The notes: generated by a model from the sequence alone, not told the origin. A stretch of 64,000 bases of DNA from Nocardia vinacea (GCF_035920345.1 NZ_CP109149.1:1798001-1862000); one strand, 5' to 3'. Counted from the first letter of the stretch, positions 7,819 through 17,529 are shown. Numbers and translations are program-made.

Positions 7819-9633
7819 ATGACCGAACCGAATACCTCCTGTGCCGCCTTCCAGCGGGTGGCGGCGATCGATCCCGACGCGATCGCGGTGCGCTCTATCG
7901 GTGGCGGGCACACGTTGACCTGGCGGGAGTACGCCGAGCAGGTCCGGCATATCGCGGCGGGATTGCATGCGCTCGGGATCGGGCACGGGGATACGGTCGC
8001 GCTGATGATGGCCAATCGGGTGGAGTTCTATCCGATCGAGGTGGGCGCACAGCACACCGGTGCGACCTCGTTCTCGGTGTACAACACCCTCGCGCCTGAG
8101 CAGCTGAACTATGTGTTCGGCAACGCGGGCAATCGGGTGGTGATCTGCGAGGAACAGTACGTCGAGCGGGTCCGCACCTGCGGGGCGCAGATCGAGACCA
8201 TCGTGTGCATGGATGCCGAGCACGCGGGAACGATCAGTCTCGCGGAGCTGAAGGCCAAGGGCCGCAACGATTTCGACTTCGAGGTGACATGGCGTTCGGT
8301 GCGGCCGGACGATATCGCGACGCTGGTGTACACCTCCGGTACCACCGGAAATCCGAAGGGCGTCGAGATCACCCATGCCAATCTGACCGCCGAGGCGCAC
8401 GCGTTCAACGCCGTTCTTCCCGTGGAATTCGGCGACCGGCAGACCTCCTACCTGCCGACCGCGCATATGGCCGACCGGTTCACCGCGCTGTACCTGCAGG
8501 AGTACTACGGCATTCAGATCACCGTCGTGCCCGACCGCAACCAGCTGCCCGCGGCGCTATTGGATGCGCGCCCGTCGATTTGGGGTGCGGTGCCACGGGT
8601 GTGGGAGAAGTTCAAGGCCGCGGTCGAGTTCTCGGTCGCCAATGAGCCCGACGAAACCACGAGGGCTGCGCTGCAATGGGCGCTCGGTGTGGCCGCACGC
8701 AAGGCTGCGGTGCTACTGGAGGGCGGAACCGTCGATGCGGAGCTGGCCGCTGAATGGGCCGAGGCCGACAACTCGGTGCTGTCGAAGCTGCGCGCCAAAC
8801 TCGGCCTGGACCAGGTCAAGTGGGCGATGTCGGGCGCCGCGCCGATCCCGCCGGAGACCCTCGGTTTCTTCTGCGGTCTCGGCGTCCCCATCTCCGAGAT
8901 CTGGGGTATGTCCGAGCTGACCTGTGTGGCCAGCGCCAGCCCACCCGCCGAGGCGCGCCTGGGCACCGTCGGTCGCATGCTGCCCGGTTCGGAAGCCAAA
9001 ATCGCCGACGACGGCGAATTCCTGGTCCGCGGACCGCTCGTGATGAAGCGCTACCGCAAGGAGCCGGGCAAGACCGCCGATGCGATCGACACCGACGGCT
9101 GGCTGCACACCGGCGATATCCTGACCCGCGACGCCGACGGCTACCTACGCGTGGTCGACCGCAAAAAGGAACTCATCATCAACGCGGCCGGAAAGAATAT
9201 GTCCCCGGCCAATATCGAGAACACCATCAAGGCCGCCACCCCGCTGGTCGGCTCGATCGTCACCATCGGCGACGCCCGCCCTTACAACACCGCCCTTATC
9301 GTGCTCGACGCCGAATCCGCGACACCCTATGCGACTCAACGCGGTCTGCCCGACGCCTCCGCCCCCGCCTTGGCCGCCGACCCGGGCGTCATCGCTGAAA
9401 TCGCCCAGGGCATCGCCGCAGGCAACGCGAAACTGTCCAGAGTGGAACAGATCAAACGGTTCACCATTCTGCCCACCTTCTGGGAGCCCGGCGGCGACGA
9501 AATCACCCTCACCATGAAACTGCGCCGCAAGCCCATCGCGGCCAAATACGCCACCGAAATCGAAACCCTCTACACCCCGACACAATCCGCCACCACCCAC
9601 GAACCAGCCACCCAAATCCCCTCCGAGGTCTGA
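7819..9633 (+). CDS. Long-chain fatty-acid-CoA ligase, FadD15-like
   Basis: A 604-residue acyl-CoA synthetase of the ANL superfamily. The P-loop YTSGTTGNPKG is near residue 170, the adenylate motif is in WGMSEL, and the C-terminal hinge and lysine region (GDILTRDADGYLRVVDRKKE, then NAAGKNMSP) is complete. It should activate a fatty or similar acid to its CoA thioester with ATP. The size and the DRKKELI/AGKN pattern match the bacterial FadD15 / eukaryotic long-chain ligase type. It closely resembles the gene at 34923 and a 68-bp remnant at 15805. A GTG four codons upstream could also be used. Confidence 0.9.
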   Translation: MTEPNTSCAAFQRVAAIDPDAIAVRSIGGGHTLTWREYAEQVRHIAAGLHALGIGHGDTVALMMANRVEFYPIEVGAQHTGATSFSVYNTLAPEQLNYVFGNAGNRVVICEEQYVERVRTCGAQIETIVCMDAEHAGTISLAELKAKGRNDFDFEVTWRSVRPDDIATLVYTSGTTGNPKGVEITHANLTAEAHAFNAVLPVEFGDRQTSYLPTAHMADRFTALYLQEYYGIQITVVPDRNQLPAALLDARPSIWGAVPRVWEKFKAAVEFSVANEPDETTRAALQWALGVAARKAAVLLEGGTVDAELAAEWAEADNSVLSKLRAKLGLDQVKWAMSGAAPIPPETLGFFCGLGVPISEIWGMSELTCVASASPPAEARLGTVGRMLPGSEAKIADDGEFLVRGPLVMKRYRKEPGKTADAIDTDGWLHTGDILTRDADGYLRVVDRKKELIINAAGKNMSPANIENTIKAATPLVGSIVTIGDARPYNTALIVLDAESATPYATQRGLPDASAPALAADPGVIAEIAQGIAAGNAKLSRVEQIKRFTILPTFWEPGGDEITLTMKLRRKPIAAKYATEIETLYTPTQSATTHEPATQIPSEV

Positions 9634-9707
9634 CCCAGCGCCCGGACAAGCGATCACCGGATAACGGCGGCGGCAAACGTCGAGAGCGCCCCGCCACCAG
9701 TACATTC

Positions 9708-9896
9708 TCACTCGGCGCGGAGCGCCTCGACGGGGCAGGTGTCGATGGCGAGTTGGGCATCGGGGTGGTCGGGGGTGGGGATGGGGTCGGTGAGGACGCG
9801 GACTTTGCCGGAGTTGTCGACCTGGAAGATGTGCGCGAGTAAGGCTTCGCACATGCCGTGGCCCTGGCAGCGGGTTCGGTCAGCGGTAATTCTCAT
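9708..9896 (-). CDS. [3Fe-4S]-type ferredoxin partner of the P450
   Basis: A 62-residue ferredoxin with Cys10 and Cys16 (CQGHGMC) and Cys54 (CP motif), the three-cysteine pattern of actinobacterial P450 ferredoxins that carry a 3Fe-4S cluster. The usual middle ligand position is His/Gly here. Its ATG overlaps the P450 stop by 4 bp (ATGA), so the two are translated together. It should pass electrons from a ferredoxin reductase to the P450; no reductase lies nearby. Confidence 0.88.
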   Translation of the reverse strand: MRITADRTRCQGHGMCEALLAHIFQVDNSGKVRVLTDPIPTPDHPDAQLAIDTCPVEALRAE

Positions 9897-11326
9897 GCGG
9901 GCCGCCGGGTTTCGACGCGTGCGGCTTGCAGCTGGATCGGGAGGCCGTCGAGTGGGATGGGGCCGGTCGCCCAGCCCATCGGCGGCACATATCCGGCGGG
10001 CACCGACCACCGGTAGCGCAACAGCATGCGATGCATGATCGCCTTGACGGTCATACCGCCGAAGTACAGGCCGATGCACTTGTGCGCGCCGCCGCCGAAG
10101 GGCGCCCAGACGTAGCGGTGGGACTTGTCCTCTTGGCGTTCGGCGGTGAAACGCTCCGGATCGAAGACATCAGGGTCGTGCCACCAGCGATCGATACGCA
10201 TCGCCGAATGCGAGCCGATGACGACAATGGTGCCCGCGGGTAGGAAGTGGCCCTGGATCGCGGTGTCGCGCACCGTCTCCCGGATCTGCTGACCGACCGG
10301 GGAGTACATCCGCAGGATCTCCTTGAACACCAGATCCAGGGCGGGCAGCCGGTCGAGGTCATCGTAATCGAGCGAATCCTTACCCAGCGCTTGCGATTCG
10401 GCGCGCAGCCGGTCCTGCCACTCCGGATGCAGACCGAGTTGATAGCCCATCATCGCCAGCGCGATGGTGCTGGTGTCGTGCGCGGCCATCAGCACGAAGA
10501 TCAGATGGTCGACGATGTCCTGATCGGTGAACGTATGGCCCTCATCGCTGGCGGTGTGGCACAGCACGCTGAAGAGGTCGTCACCGGTGCCCGCGCGTCG
10601 GGCGGGCATTTCCCGGCGGCAGTAGTCCTCGAGCACCTTGCGCCCGCGCAAGCCCTTCGCCCACACACCGCCGGGCAGATTGGTGCGCACCAGCGCCTGC
10701 CCGCCGCGCACCGCATCGATGAACGCACGCTCGAGGCGCGCCGCCTCGGGACCGAGGCGTGCGCCCATGAACACCTCCGACGCCATGCGCAGCAGCAGAT
10801 GTTTCGTCGCCGGGAAAAGCTGAAAGTCAGTGGCGGGCAACCAGTCATCCATACCGCGGGCGATCGCCGGTGTGGTGATGTCGAGATAGCCGACCAGTCG
10901 CGGCCGGGTGAAGGCCTGCTGCAGAATGCGCCGGTGGTATCGGTGCTCGTCGAAATCGCGCAGCAGGATGCCGCCACGAAAGAACGGTCCGATGAAGAAG
11001 TCGTAGCCGCGCTTGGCGGAATACACCTTGTCCCGGTCCGCGAGCACCTCTTCGATCGCCTCCGGGCTCACCACCATCACGACCTGCCGCCCGAGCAGTC
11101 CGGACCACTGCACGGGACCGTATTTCTCGACGCGCCGCCGCGCGAAATCGAGGTTGTCCGTCATGGCTGGGAGGGCGTGCCCGATCACCGGTAAGCCGTA
11201 ATCGCCTAGTATCGGCCGCAATTCGCTATCGGCGGGTGGTTCGGCGAGGGCTCGGGTCCGCGACGGATAACGCTCGGCCAGCACGGATGCGGCGTACTTT
11301 GCCCGTCGGCCCATCGTCGACATCAT
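9893..11326 (-). CDS. Cytochrome P450 (CYP136-like)
   Basis: A 477-residue P450. The I-helix oxygen-activation motif is AAHDTST, the ExxR motif lies in KEILR and the heme-thiolate loop is FGGGAHKCIG. The length, AHDTST motif, ferredoxin and divergent TetR gene resemble mycobacterial CYP136 and its setting, but this is from memory. It probably hydroxylates a lipid-like substrate. Start 11326 is chosen for its AGAGGA ribosome site; 11323 is an in-frame ATG one codon later. A 36-bp imperfect palindrome lies 47 bp upstream, so the divergent TetR protein probably represses it. Confidence 0.9.
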   Translation of the reverse strand: MMSTMGRRAKYAASVLAERYPSRTRALAEPPADSELRPILGDYGLPVIGHALPAMTDNLDFARRRVEKYGPVQWSGLLGRQVVMVVSPEAIEEVLADRDKVYSAKRGYDFFIGPFFRGGILLRDFDEHRYHRRILQQAFTRPRLVGYLDITTPAIARGMDDWLPATDFQLFPATKHLLLRMASEVFMGARLGPEAARLERAFIDAVRGGQALVRTNLPGGVWAKGLRGRKVLEDYCRREMPARRAGTGDDLFSVLCHTASDEGHTFTDQDIVDHLIFVLMAAHDTSTIALAMMGYQLGLHPEWQDRLRAESQALGKDSLDYDDLDRLPALDLVFKEILRMYSPVGQQIRETVRDTAIQGHFLPAGTIVVIGSHSAMRIDRWWHDPDVFDPERFTAERQEDKSHRYVWAPFGGGAHKCIGLYFGGMTVKAIMHRMLLRYRWSVPAGYVPPMGWATGPIPLDGLPIQLQAARVETRRPA

Positions 11327-11372
11327 GGTCGTCCTCTCGCATCCTTGCGAAAATCGTGTGATCCACACCATA

Positions 11373-11408
11373 CAGGAATCAATGGTTTCCGTAAACGGTT
11401 GTTTCCTG
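11373..11408. promoter_or_regulatory. 36-bp imperfect palindrome between P450 and TetR genes
   Basis: The sequence starts CAGGAATCAA and ends TTGTTTCCTG; 14 of the 18 base pairs of the dyad match. It sits in the divergent promoter region of the P450 (start 11326) and TetR gene (start 11433). A CATACT -10 box for the TetR gene at 11421-11426 lies 12 bp away. Its size and position fit a TetR dimer-pair operator controlling both genes. Confidence 0.7.
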
Positions 11409-11432
11409 ATTTGCCTGCGGCATACTGAGCCT

Positions 11433-12095
11433 GTGACACGGGCAGCGACCGGGATCTACCGCGGCACCTCCGCCGAGCAGCGGCGCGAGGAACGCCGCCG
11501 TCGCCTGATGGATGCGGGCCTGGAGATCATCGGCACCCAGGGCTGGGCGACGACCACCGTGCGTGGAATCTGTGAACAGGCCAAAGTCGGCCCACGCTTC
11601 TTCTACGAGAGCTTCCGGGACCTCGACGCCCTTGCCGCCGCCGTGCACGACGAGATCATCGATACCGCAATCCACAGCTCGCTCGAGGCCCTCGCCGCGG
11701 CACCCGAAGGCATTCCGGCCAAAATGCGTGCGGCCGTTACCGCCATCGTGACCTCGGTTATCGACGACCCGCGCCGGGCCCGCATCGCCTTCGCCGAGGC
11801 CCACGGCAGCGAAACCCTGATGCGCCGCCGCGCCGCCGCCATGCGCACCATCGCCGACGTCGTCGCCGATCAAGAACGCGCCCTGCTCGACCCACCACCG
11901 GGCAGCGACACCCTCGTGCGCGCGGTCTCGCTGATGATCACCGGCGGCGCCGCCGAACTGGTCCTCGCCTGGCTCGACGGCAGCATCGACCTCACCCGCG
12001 ACGAACTCATCGACCTCTGCGTCGAATTCGTCCTCACCTTCGCCGACAACCTGGCCACCATGGCCGCCCGCCTCCCACCCAGACCAGCCCCCTGA
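11433..12095 (+). CDS. TetR-family regulator divergent from the P450
   Basis: A 220-residue TetR protein. The HTH lies in TTVRGICEQAKVGPRFFYE after a basic N-terminus (REERRRRLMDAG). GTG 11433 is chosen because a CATACT -10 box ends 6 nt upstream, suggesting a leaderless message; the frame remains open further upstream across the palindrome, which makes longer starts unlikely. Together with the dyad at 11373 it is the likely repressor of the P450/ferredoxin operon. The ligand is unknown. Confidence 0.85.
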   Translation: MTRAATGIYRGTSAEQRREERRRRLMDAGLEIIGTQGWATTTVRGICEQAKVGPRFFYESFRDLDALAAAVHDEIIDTAIHSSLEALAAAPEGIPAKMRAAVTAIVTSVIDDPRRARIAFAEAHGSETLMRRRAAAMRTIADVVADQERALLDPPPGSDTLVRAVSLMITGGAAELVLAWLDGSIDLTRDELIDLCVEFVLTFADNLATMAARLPPRPAP

Positions 12096-12166
12096 ACGGT
12101 GTTGCCGTCCGGATGCCTGGGCGAAGCAAAAGGTGCGCGGGTTGTCAGGTGTCGTGGGAGTTGCGG

Positions 12167-13258
12167 TTACAGCGGGAACGTCAGGCGCTGGGGGCTGATG
12201 TAGTCGACCGGGTCGTGGAGGGGGCGCAGGTCCGGGCGGTGGTCGGTAGGGATGCGGGCCAGTTCGCCGCGCAGTGGAATGTCGTAGGTGGCGGCGGAGG
12301 CGGTGAGGCCCGGGAGCCAGTTGTCGTGGTGGGTTGGGACGAAGAGTTTGGGGCGGATGGCCTCGATGTAGCGGCGGGGGTCGCGTAGACCATTGGTGAT
12401 CTGGTTGAAGCCCTGAACCGCGCCGATCTGGAGATCGGTGGGTGGCAGGTCAGCGAAGACGTCGAAGACCCGCGGGGCCCGCTCGGTGAGCGGACCCGCC
12501 GAATCGTGCCAGACCAGCGAGAACCCGGGGACGCGGAACTGGTAGAGCAGAGTGCCGCCCTCCGGATCCTTGAGACGCGGCACACTCTGCAGGACACCGG
12601 CCAGCGTGGGTGGATGCCGCACCAGAGCGCGCAGTTCCGGTAGCGGGAAGAACGGCGCGGACCCACCGGGCCGTTCGCGAGCGGTGGGCGCGGAGTGCAC
12701 GTGACGGACCGCGGTGACCTCGACCGGTCCCACGGTGAACTCGTGCCGCTCGCCGGGCAGCGAAGCCCCGTCCCCGAGCGCGACCGTCCGGAATGTCGAA
12801 TCGGCCACCTGCGCACGGATATTCACGCCGTGATCGGCGGTTCCATAGACGACCGCCCCGGACGCTTCGGCGATCCGACCCGCATCGGCGGCGTGATCGA
12901 AATGCCCGTGACCGATGAATATCGCTTCCGGCGCCAGATCCGCCAGATCCTGTGCCGTCGCGGGCACATAACCTGTGCTCGTCAGTCGCGGCACCCACGC
13001 ATCCAGCAGAAACACCGACCCGGCCATAGCGAACGCGTAGGTCGTGCACCCCACCCAGGACAACACCACCCGATCCGCACGCACCGCACCCGTATCCGGA
13101 TCCACGACGTCGGCCCCGAAGAACCGCACCCGCGCCGCCACAGTCCGCGGATCCGCGGGTGCCGCCGAGGCCTGCAACCGACCCGCGGCCCCAGCGCCGA
13201 TCACATCACCGAGCGCGGACCACCGCCCCACCAAGCCCCGAGGATGAACGCCGCACAC
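12167..13258 (-). CDS. Metallo-beta-lactamase-fold hydrolase
   Basis: A 363-residue protein of the MBL superfamily. The metal motif HGHFDH is at residues 117-122, and further ligands are probably in the WHDSAG and PTHHDNW segments. The family includes lactonases, phosphodiesterases and ring hydrolases, and the substrate cannot be assigned. The Gly/Ala-rich N-terminus after GTG 13258 (VIGAGAAGRL) may be part of an export signal or a mis-set start. It lies downstream of mshC on the same strand, 155 bp away, but no coupling is visible. Confidence 0.75.
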   Translation of the reverse strand: MCGVHPRGLVGRWSALGDVIGAGAAGRLQASAAPADPRTVAARVRFFGADVVDPDTGAVRADRVVLSWVGCTTYAFAMAGSVFLLDAWVPRLTSTGYVPATAQDLADLAPEAIFIGHGHFDHAADAGRIAEASGAVVYGTADHGVNIRAQVADSTFRTVALGDGASLPGERHEFTVGPVEVTAVRHVHSAPTARERPGGSAPFFPLPELRALVRHPPTLAGVLQSVPRLKDPEGGTLLYQFRVPGFSLVWHDSAGPLTERAPRVFDVFADLPPTDLQIGAVQGFNQITNGLRDPRRYIEAIRPKLFVPTHHDNWLPGLTASAATYDIPLRGELARIPTDHRPDLRPLHDPVDYISPQRLTFPL

Positions 13259-13413
13259 CTATGTACAACACCACGGATCAACTCCCCGAACAACACGCAC
13301 CCCGATCCCAACGTGCTTTCGGCGCTGCCGTCGAGCCGATATTGCCCAGCACGCAAGCATTTTCGCCGTCACACGCCCGATCGCGGAACCGATCGAGTAT
13401 CTCAGCCGCGAGA

Positions 13414-14652
13414 CTACAGCTGCACGCCCAGCAGGCCGTCTACGGCGGTCGCGATCAATGCCGGGGCGGCCGGGTCGCGGCCTCCGTAGTTCAGGGCTTG
13501 GTTGGCCCAGTTGTCCACGGCGGCAAGGGCTTTCGGGGTGTCGAGGTCGTCGGCGAGGTGTTGGCGCAGGCGGGCGACGGTGTCTTCGGCGGCGGGGCCG
13601 GAGGTGTGGTTGGTCGCTCGACGCCACAGGTCCAGGCGGGCAGTGGCGTCGGCGAGGACGGTATCGGTCCACATGCGGTCTCGGCGGTAGTGGCCGGCGA
13701 GCAGGCCCAGGCGGATCGCGGCAGGGTCGACGCCCGCGGCGCGCAGCTTGGAGACAAGCACCAAATTGCCGCGCGATTTGGACATCTTCTCGCCGTCGAG
13801 GCCGATGAGACCGGCGTGCACGTAATGGCGGGCGAAGCGGCGGCCCGCGATCAGTGCCTCGGCGTGTGCGGCGGAGTATTCGTGATGCGGGTAGATCAGG
13901 TCGCTGCCGCCGCCTTGGATATCGAATTCGGGGCCGACGCGGTTGAGCGCGATCGCCGCACACTCGATATGCCAACCGGGTCGCCCGGCACCGAACGGCG
14001 CCGGCCACGACGGCTCGTCGGGCCGCGCGGCGCGCCACAGCAGCGCGTCGATGGTGTCGCGCTTGCCGGGACGGTCGGGATCGCCGCCGCGTTCGGCGAA
14101 CAGCCGTTCCATGGTTGCGCGGTCGTAGCCGGATTCGTAGCCGAACTGTTCGGTGGCATCGGCGCGGAAGTAGATGTCCGGATATTCGGCATCCTCGACC
14201 GTGTATGCCGCGCCCGAGGCCAGCAGCTTCTGCACGAATTCGATGACCTCGTCGACGGACTCCACGGCGCCGATGTAGTCGCGCGGCGGCACGATGCGCA
14301 GGGCGGACATGTCCTCACGGAACAGATTGATCTCGCGGGTGCCCAGATCGCGCCAGTCCACACCGTCGCGGGCGGCGCGCTCGAACAGCGGGTCGTCGAC
14401 GTCGGTGACGTTCTGCACGTAGTGCACCTCGTGGCCCGCATCGCGCCACAACCGGTTGACCAGGTCGAAGGTCAGGTAGGTGGCGGCATGCCCGAGATGG
14501 GTGGCGTCATAGGGGGTGATCCCGCAGACGTACATGGTGGCCGTAGGGCCCGGGGTCACCGGGCGAACCTGCCGGTCGGCGGTGTCGTACAACCGCAACG
14601 GTGGCCCTGCTCCGGGAATAGTCGGTAGGGCGGTATCGGACCAGGACTGCAT
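13414..14652 (-). CDS. mshC: L-cysteine:1D-myo-inosityl 2-amino-2-deoxy-glucopyranoside ligase MshC
   Basis: A 412-residue paralogue of cysteinyl-tRNA synthetase that joins cysteine to glucosaminyl-inositol in mycothiol synthesis. Class I synthetase signatures are HLGH (52-55) and KMSKS (289-293); zinc and cysteine-binding residues are in the YVCG (Cys43), WHIEC (Cys231) and PHHE segments. The length equals mycobacterial MshC and is shorter than CysRS, with the tRNA-binding tail missing. ATG 14652 gives the known MshC N-terminus (MQSW). It shows that the host makes mycothiol. This is also the first gene of the conserved actinobacterial neighbourhood that continues to uppP. Confidence 0.95.
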   Translation of the reverse strand: MQSWSDTALPTIPGAGPPLRLYDTADRQVRPVTPGPTATMYVCGITPYDATHLGHAATYLTFDLVNRLWRDAGHEVHYVQNVTDVDDPLFERAARDGVDWRDLGTREINLFREDMSALRIVPPRDYIGAVESVDEVIEFVQKLLASGAAYTVEDAEYPDIYFRADATEQFGYESGYDRATMERLFAERGGDPDRPGKRDTIDALLWRAARPDEPSWPAPFGAGRPGWHIECAAIALNRVGPEFDIQGGGSDLIYPHHEYSAAHAEALIAGRRFARHYVHAGLIGLDGEKMSKSRGNLVLVSKLRAAGVDPAAIRLGLLAGHYRRDRMWTDTVLADATARLDLWRRATNHTSGPAAEDTVARLRQHLADDLDTPKALAAVDNWANQALNYGGRDPAAPALIATAVDGLLGVQL

Positions 14653-14890
14653 GATTCGAGGGTAGAGGTGTGGTGGCGGCCATTGCGCCGCACCCTGCTC
14701 CGAACGGTAGGTTGTATGGCAACGACCCCGGATCTGACCTGCCCCGATGTCGCGAAAGCCGGATGTCAATGGTTGCCGTCTGGTGGATCGAATTGCCGCG
14801 AGTGGCGCAGGTCACTGTCGCTGAGTTTGCTGTGAGCGCCGAGCACCCGAATTCAGCCGGGGCCGAGTGGGATCGCGCTAGGTTGGACGG

Positions 14891-15763
14891 GTGACTGTTC
14901 TCGGTGCGGTGTCGATGCCCCAGGTTTCCCCGGAACGTTTGCTCGCGGTGGCGGCCGCAGCCGAGGCCAGCGGTCTCGAAGAACTGTGGTTGTGGGAGGA
15001 CTGCTTCTGGGCCGGCGGGATCGCCACTGCCGCAACGGTGTTGGCGAGGACCGAGCGGGTGCGCGTCGGGATCGGGGTGATGCCGGTGCCGTTGCGGAAT
15101 GTCGCGCTCACCGCCATGGAGGTGGCGGCGCTGCTGCGGCTGCATCCGGGCCGGGTGATTCCGGGTTTCGGGCACGGTGTGCAGGACTGGATGGGACAGA
15201 TCGGTGCGCGGGTCGAATCGCCGATGACGCTGCTGCGGGAACAGTTGAGTGCGCTGCGCGGCCTGCTGAACGGTGAGAAGATCAGTGCCGCAGGCCGATA
15301 CGTGCGCCTCGACAATGTCGCCCTGGATTGGCCGCCCACCACACCCCCACCGATCACCGCCGCCGCGACAGGTCCACAGACACTGCGCCTGTCCGGCGAA
15401 CTCGCCGACGCCACCATCCTCACCTCGCGAACCACCCCCGACGGCGTCCGCGCCGCCCGCGCACGCATCGAGGAAGGCCGCGTGAAAGCCGCACGCACCG
15501 CACCACATCGGGTCATCGTCAACCTGCTCACGGCCACCGGCCCGGACGCGGCCGAACGCCTGACAGCCGCCCAGCAACGTAACTCCGGCGAGCATCCGCC
15601 CGAGGCAGGTGTCGCGGGCGACGCACAGGCCATCGCGGACGCCGTCCGCCGCTACGCCGAGGCAGGTGCCGACACCGTAGTCCTCGAACCCACCGACGAC
15701 GATCCCGATCTGATCGAATTCGTCCGCTTCGCCGGGGCCGAGGTCCGCCCGCTGATGAGCTGA
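14891..15763 (+). CDS. Luciferase-like (possibly F420-dependent) monooxygenase/oxidoreductase
   Basis: A 290-residue protein of the bacterial luciferase-like family, a TIM barrel that uses FMN or coenzyme F420. Typical segments are ELWLWEDCFW near the N-terminus, RVRVGIGVMPVPLRN, HPGRVIPGFGHG and the ATGPQTLRLSGELADATIL region. The reaction is unknown. GTG 14891 is preceded by TAGGTT (14879-14884) at leaderless spacing. The gene is divergent from mshC and convergent with the SCO1664-type gene. Confidence 0.82.
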   Translation: MTVLGAVSMPQVSPERLLAVAAAAEASGLEELWLWEDCFWAGGIATAATVLARTERVRVGIGVMPVPLRNVALTAMEVAALLRLHPGRVIPGFGHGVQDWMGQIGARVESPMTLLREQLSALRGLLNGEKISAAGRYVRLDNVALDWPPTTPPPITAAATGPQTLRLSGELADATILTSRTTPDGVRAARARIEEGRVKAARTAPHRVIVNLLTATGPDAAERLTAAQQRNSGEHPPEAGVAGDAQAIADAVRRYAEAGADTVVLEPTDDDPDLIEFVRFAGAEVRPLMS

Positions 15764-15804
15764 GCGCGGTACGAGCCGGGGTCGGCTTACCGGCGCCGGA
15801 AGAT

Positions 15805-15872
15805 GCCCTTCGGACTTCCGGCGATACCGGCAGGTGTAGACCAGCGTCGCGATATCGTCCGGCCGCACCGAC
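15805..15872 (-). pseudogene. Remnant of an acyl-CoA synthetase gene
   Basis: On the minus strand this short stretch encodes VRPDDIATLVYTC followed by a frame-damaged P-loop. Its DNA is nearly the same as the matching part of the ligase gene at 7819 (around 8296-8362), including GGCCGGACGATATCGCGACG. Nothing before or after it continues the gene. It is a small fadD scar inside the 324-bp gap 15764-16087, in which no other feature was recognised. Confidence 0.75.
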
Positions 15873-16087
15873 CCCACGTCGCCCCGCCACCGCGATCTGA
15901 TCGGTGCGAATGATCGCGGAGATGATGCCAGCTGCCATCGTGCCGGGCTCATCGCGCGAGCCCGACAATGGCCCCGTCGCCACGATGGGTGGACGTCAGT
16001 GCCCCACGCAGCCACCGCATCGGCAGCCCGTGCGCCTTGGCATTCGATGCAACATGGCACCGTCCGCTATCGCGGGCAACGCACGAC

Positions 16088-16870
16088 TCAGAACGCGGGC
16101 CACGGGATCGGCCGCGAGGTCCTCGGCATCGGCATCACCGGATTGTCCAGCAACTCCTGCGCGCGGTCGGCGAGCGCATCGATCTCGGCATCGGTGATAT
16201 GCGGTGCGAGCGCATCGGCGAGCGCACCGGGTAGCGCCTTCGCGAAGGCGGCGATATCGGCCATCAGCGCGTCACAGATGGGTTTACCCACCCATCCCCA
16301 CAGCACCGTGCGCAACTTGTGCTCACTGTGCAGGCAGATGCCGTGGTCGACGCCGTAGACCTGCCCGTCGACACCTTCCAACGCGTGCCCGCCCTTGCGG
16401 TCGGCATTGTTGAGCAGCACATCGAGCACCGCCATCCGCTGCAGTCGCGGATCGTCGGCGTGGATCAGCGACACCTCGTTACCCGCCGGATCCTGGGCGC
16501 GCAGCACCTCACAGAACCCGTCCGGCACCGCACCCAACGGCACCAGATCCACCAGATCGAGCCGGTCGCCCTGATCGGTGTGGTTGTCCACCGACTCCAC
16601 CCACCGCTGCACCATCCCCGGCCCGTAGGGGCCATCGCGCAGGATCGTCTCCGGAATGACAGCCCACCCGAGCGCATCCGAGACCCGGTAGGAGGCCACC
16701 TCACGCCCGGCCAGGGTGCCGTCCGGGAAATCCCACAGCGGCCGCTCCCCGCGCACCGGCTTGTAGACCACGCGAACGCCGTCCGTATCGCAGACGAGGG
16801 TGACGTTGCTCGCGGTCGTCACCCGACCTATCACCGTCAATTCCGCGGTGTGCCACCGAGGCTCGGCCAC
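16088..16870 (-). CDS. SCO1664-family protein (phosphatidylinositol kinase-like fold)
   Basis: A 260-residue actinobacterial protein of the SCO1664 family, related to PI3/PI4-kinase-like domains. Kinase-like features include VVYKPVRGERPLWDFP near the N-terminus, HADDPRLQRMAVLDVLLNN and the YGVDHGICLH segment, resembling catalytic and metal-binding loops. The biochemical role is not established. It starts with GTG, 3 bp after the stop of the DUF3090 gene, so the two are cotranscribed. The same pair occurs in M. tuberculosis (Rv2133c-Rv2134c) and Streptomyces as I recall, suggesting a shared function. Confidence 0.85.
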   Translation of the reverse strand: MAEPRWHTAELTVIGRVTTASNVTLVCDTDGVRVVYKPVRGERPLWDFPDGTLAGREVASYRVSDALGWAVIPETILRDGPYGPGMVQRWVESVDNHTDQGDRLDLVDLVPLGAVPDGFCEVLRAQDPAGNEVSLIHADDPRLQRMAVLDVLLNNADRKGGHALEGVDGQVYGVDHGICLHSEHKLRTVLWGWVGKPICDALMADIAAFAKALPGALADALAPHITDAEIDALADRAQELLDNPVMPMPRTSRPIPWPAF

Positions 16871-16873
16871 GGA

Positions 16874-17458
16874 CTACTCCTCTAGCTCGGCCGCGCCGAA
16901 AATATCCCCGCGCTTGTATCCGTTGGTTCGCACACACATATGCCCGCGCGACGAAAGCGGTTCCCCGCACAGCGGACACGGCGGCCGGCCCGCCGCGATC
17001 ACCCGGGTGGAGCGCAACGCGAACTCCCGCGCCTGGATCGGGGTCAGGAACACCCGCACCGCGTCGGGACCCTCTTCGGTGTCATCGAGCACCACCGACT
17101 CGTCGACCTCGGTTTCGGTGATCGCCAGCAGTTCCACCACCACCGCGCCCGCATCCGCGTCCCAGCCCAGGCCCATGGTGCCCACCCGGAACTCGGCGTC
17201 GATCGGGGTCACCAGCGGGTCGCTGTCGGAGATGTCCTCGGCCTGCGGCGGCACCTCGGCGCCGAAGCGGCGCGCGACCTCGTCGAGCAGCAGGCCCATC
17301 CGGTCGGCGAGCACCTTCACCTGTTGCTTCTCCAGCGCCACGCTGACCACCCGTGGTTCCTGCACGGCCTGCAGGTAGAACGCGCGATCGCCCGGCTCAC
17401 CGACGGTCCCGGCGACAAAACGATCGGGGGTGCGAAATACGTGGATTGCGCGAGACAT
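16874..17458 (-). CDS. DUF3090-family protein
   Basis: A 194-residue conserved actinobacterial protein (DUF3090). The start ATG 17458 (MSRAIHVFRTPDRFVAGTVG) has a full AGGAGG site 5 nt upstream; a GTG in front lies inside that site. The C-terminus carries a zinc-type motif, CPLCGEPLSSRGHMC. It is coupled to the SCO1664-family gene and follows the phosphatase gene by 71 bp. Function is unknown; the context suggests one operon of phosphatase, DUF3090 and kinase-like protein. Confidence 0.88.
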   Translation of the reverse strand: MSRAIHVFRTPDRFVAGTVGEPGDRAFYLQAVQEPRVVSVALEKQQVKVLADRMGLLLDEVARRFGAEVPPQAEDISDSDPLVTPIDAEFRVGTMGLGWDADAGAVVVELLAITETEVDESVVLDDTEEGPDAVRVFLTPIQAREFALRSTRVIAAGRPPCPLCGEPLSSRGHMCVRTNGYKRGDIFGAAELEE

Positions 17459-17529
17459 CTGCACCTCCTGATACGTGACCTTGATCGACTACCCGCGGCG
17501 CTGGACACTGCAACACGCCACCTACTCGT

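Noticed and set aside
14653..14890. Possible 38-codon leaderless peptide starting at ATG 14716
   Set aside because: The product ([14 protein letters not shown] and onwards) fits no family, and the only support is a nearby TAGGTT; too weak to list as a gene.
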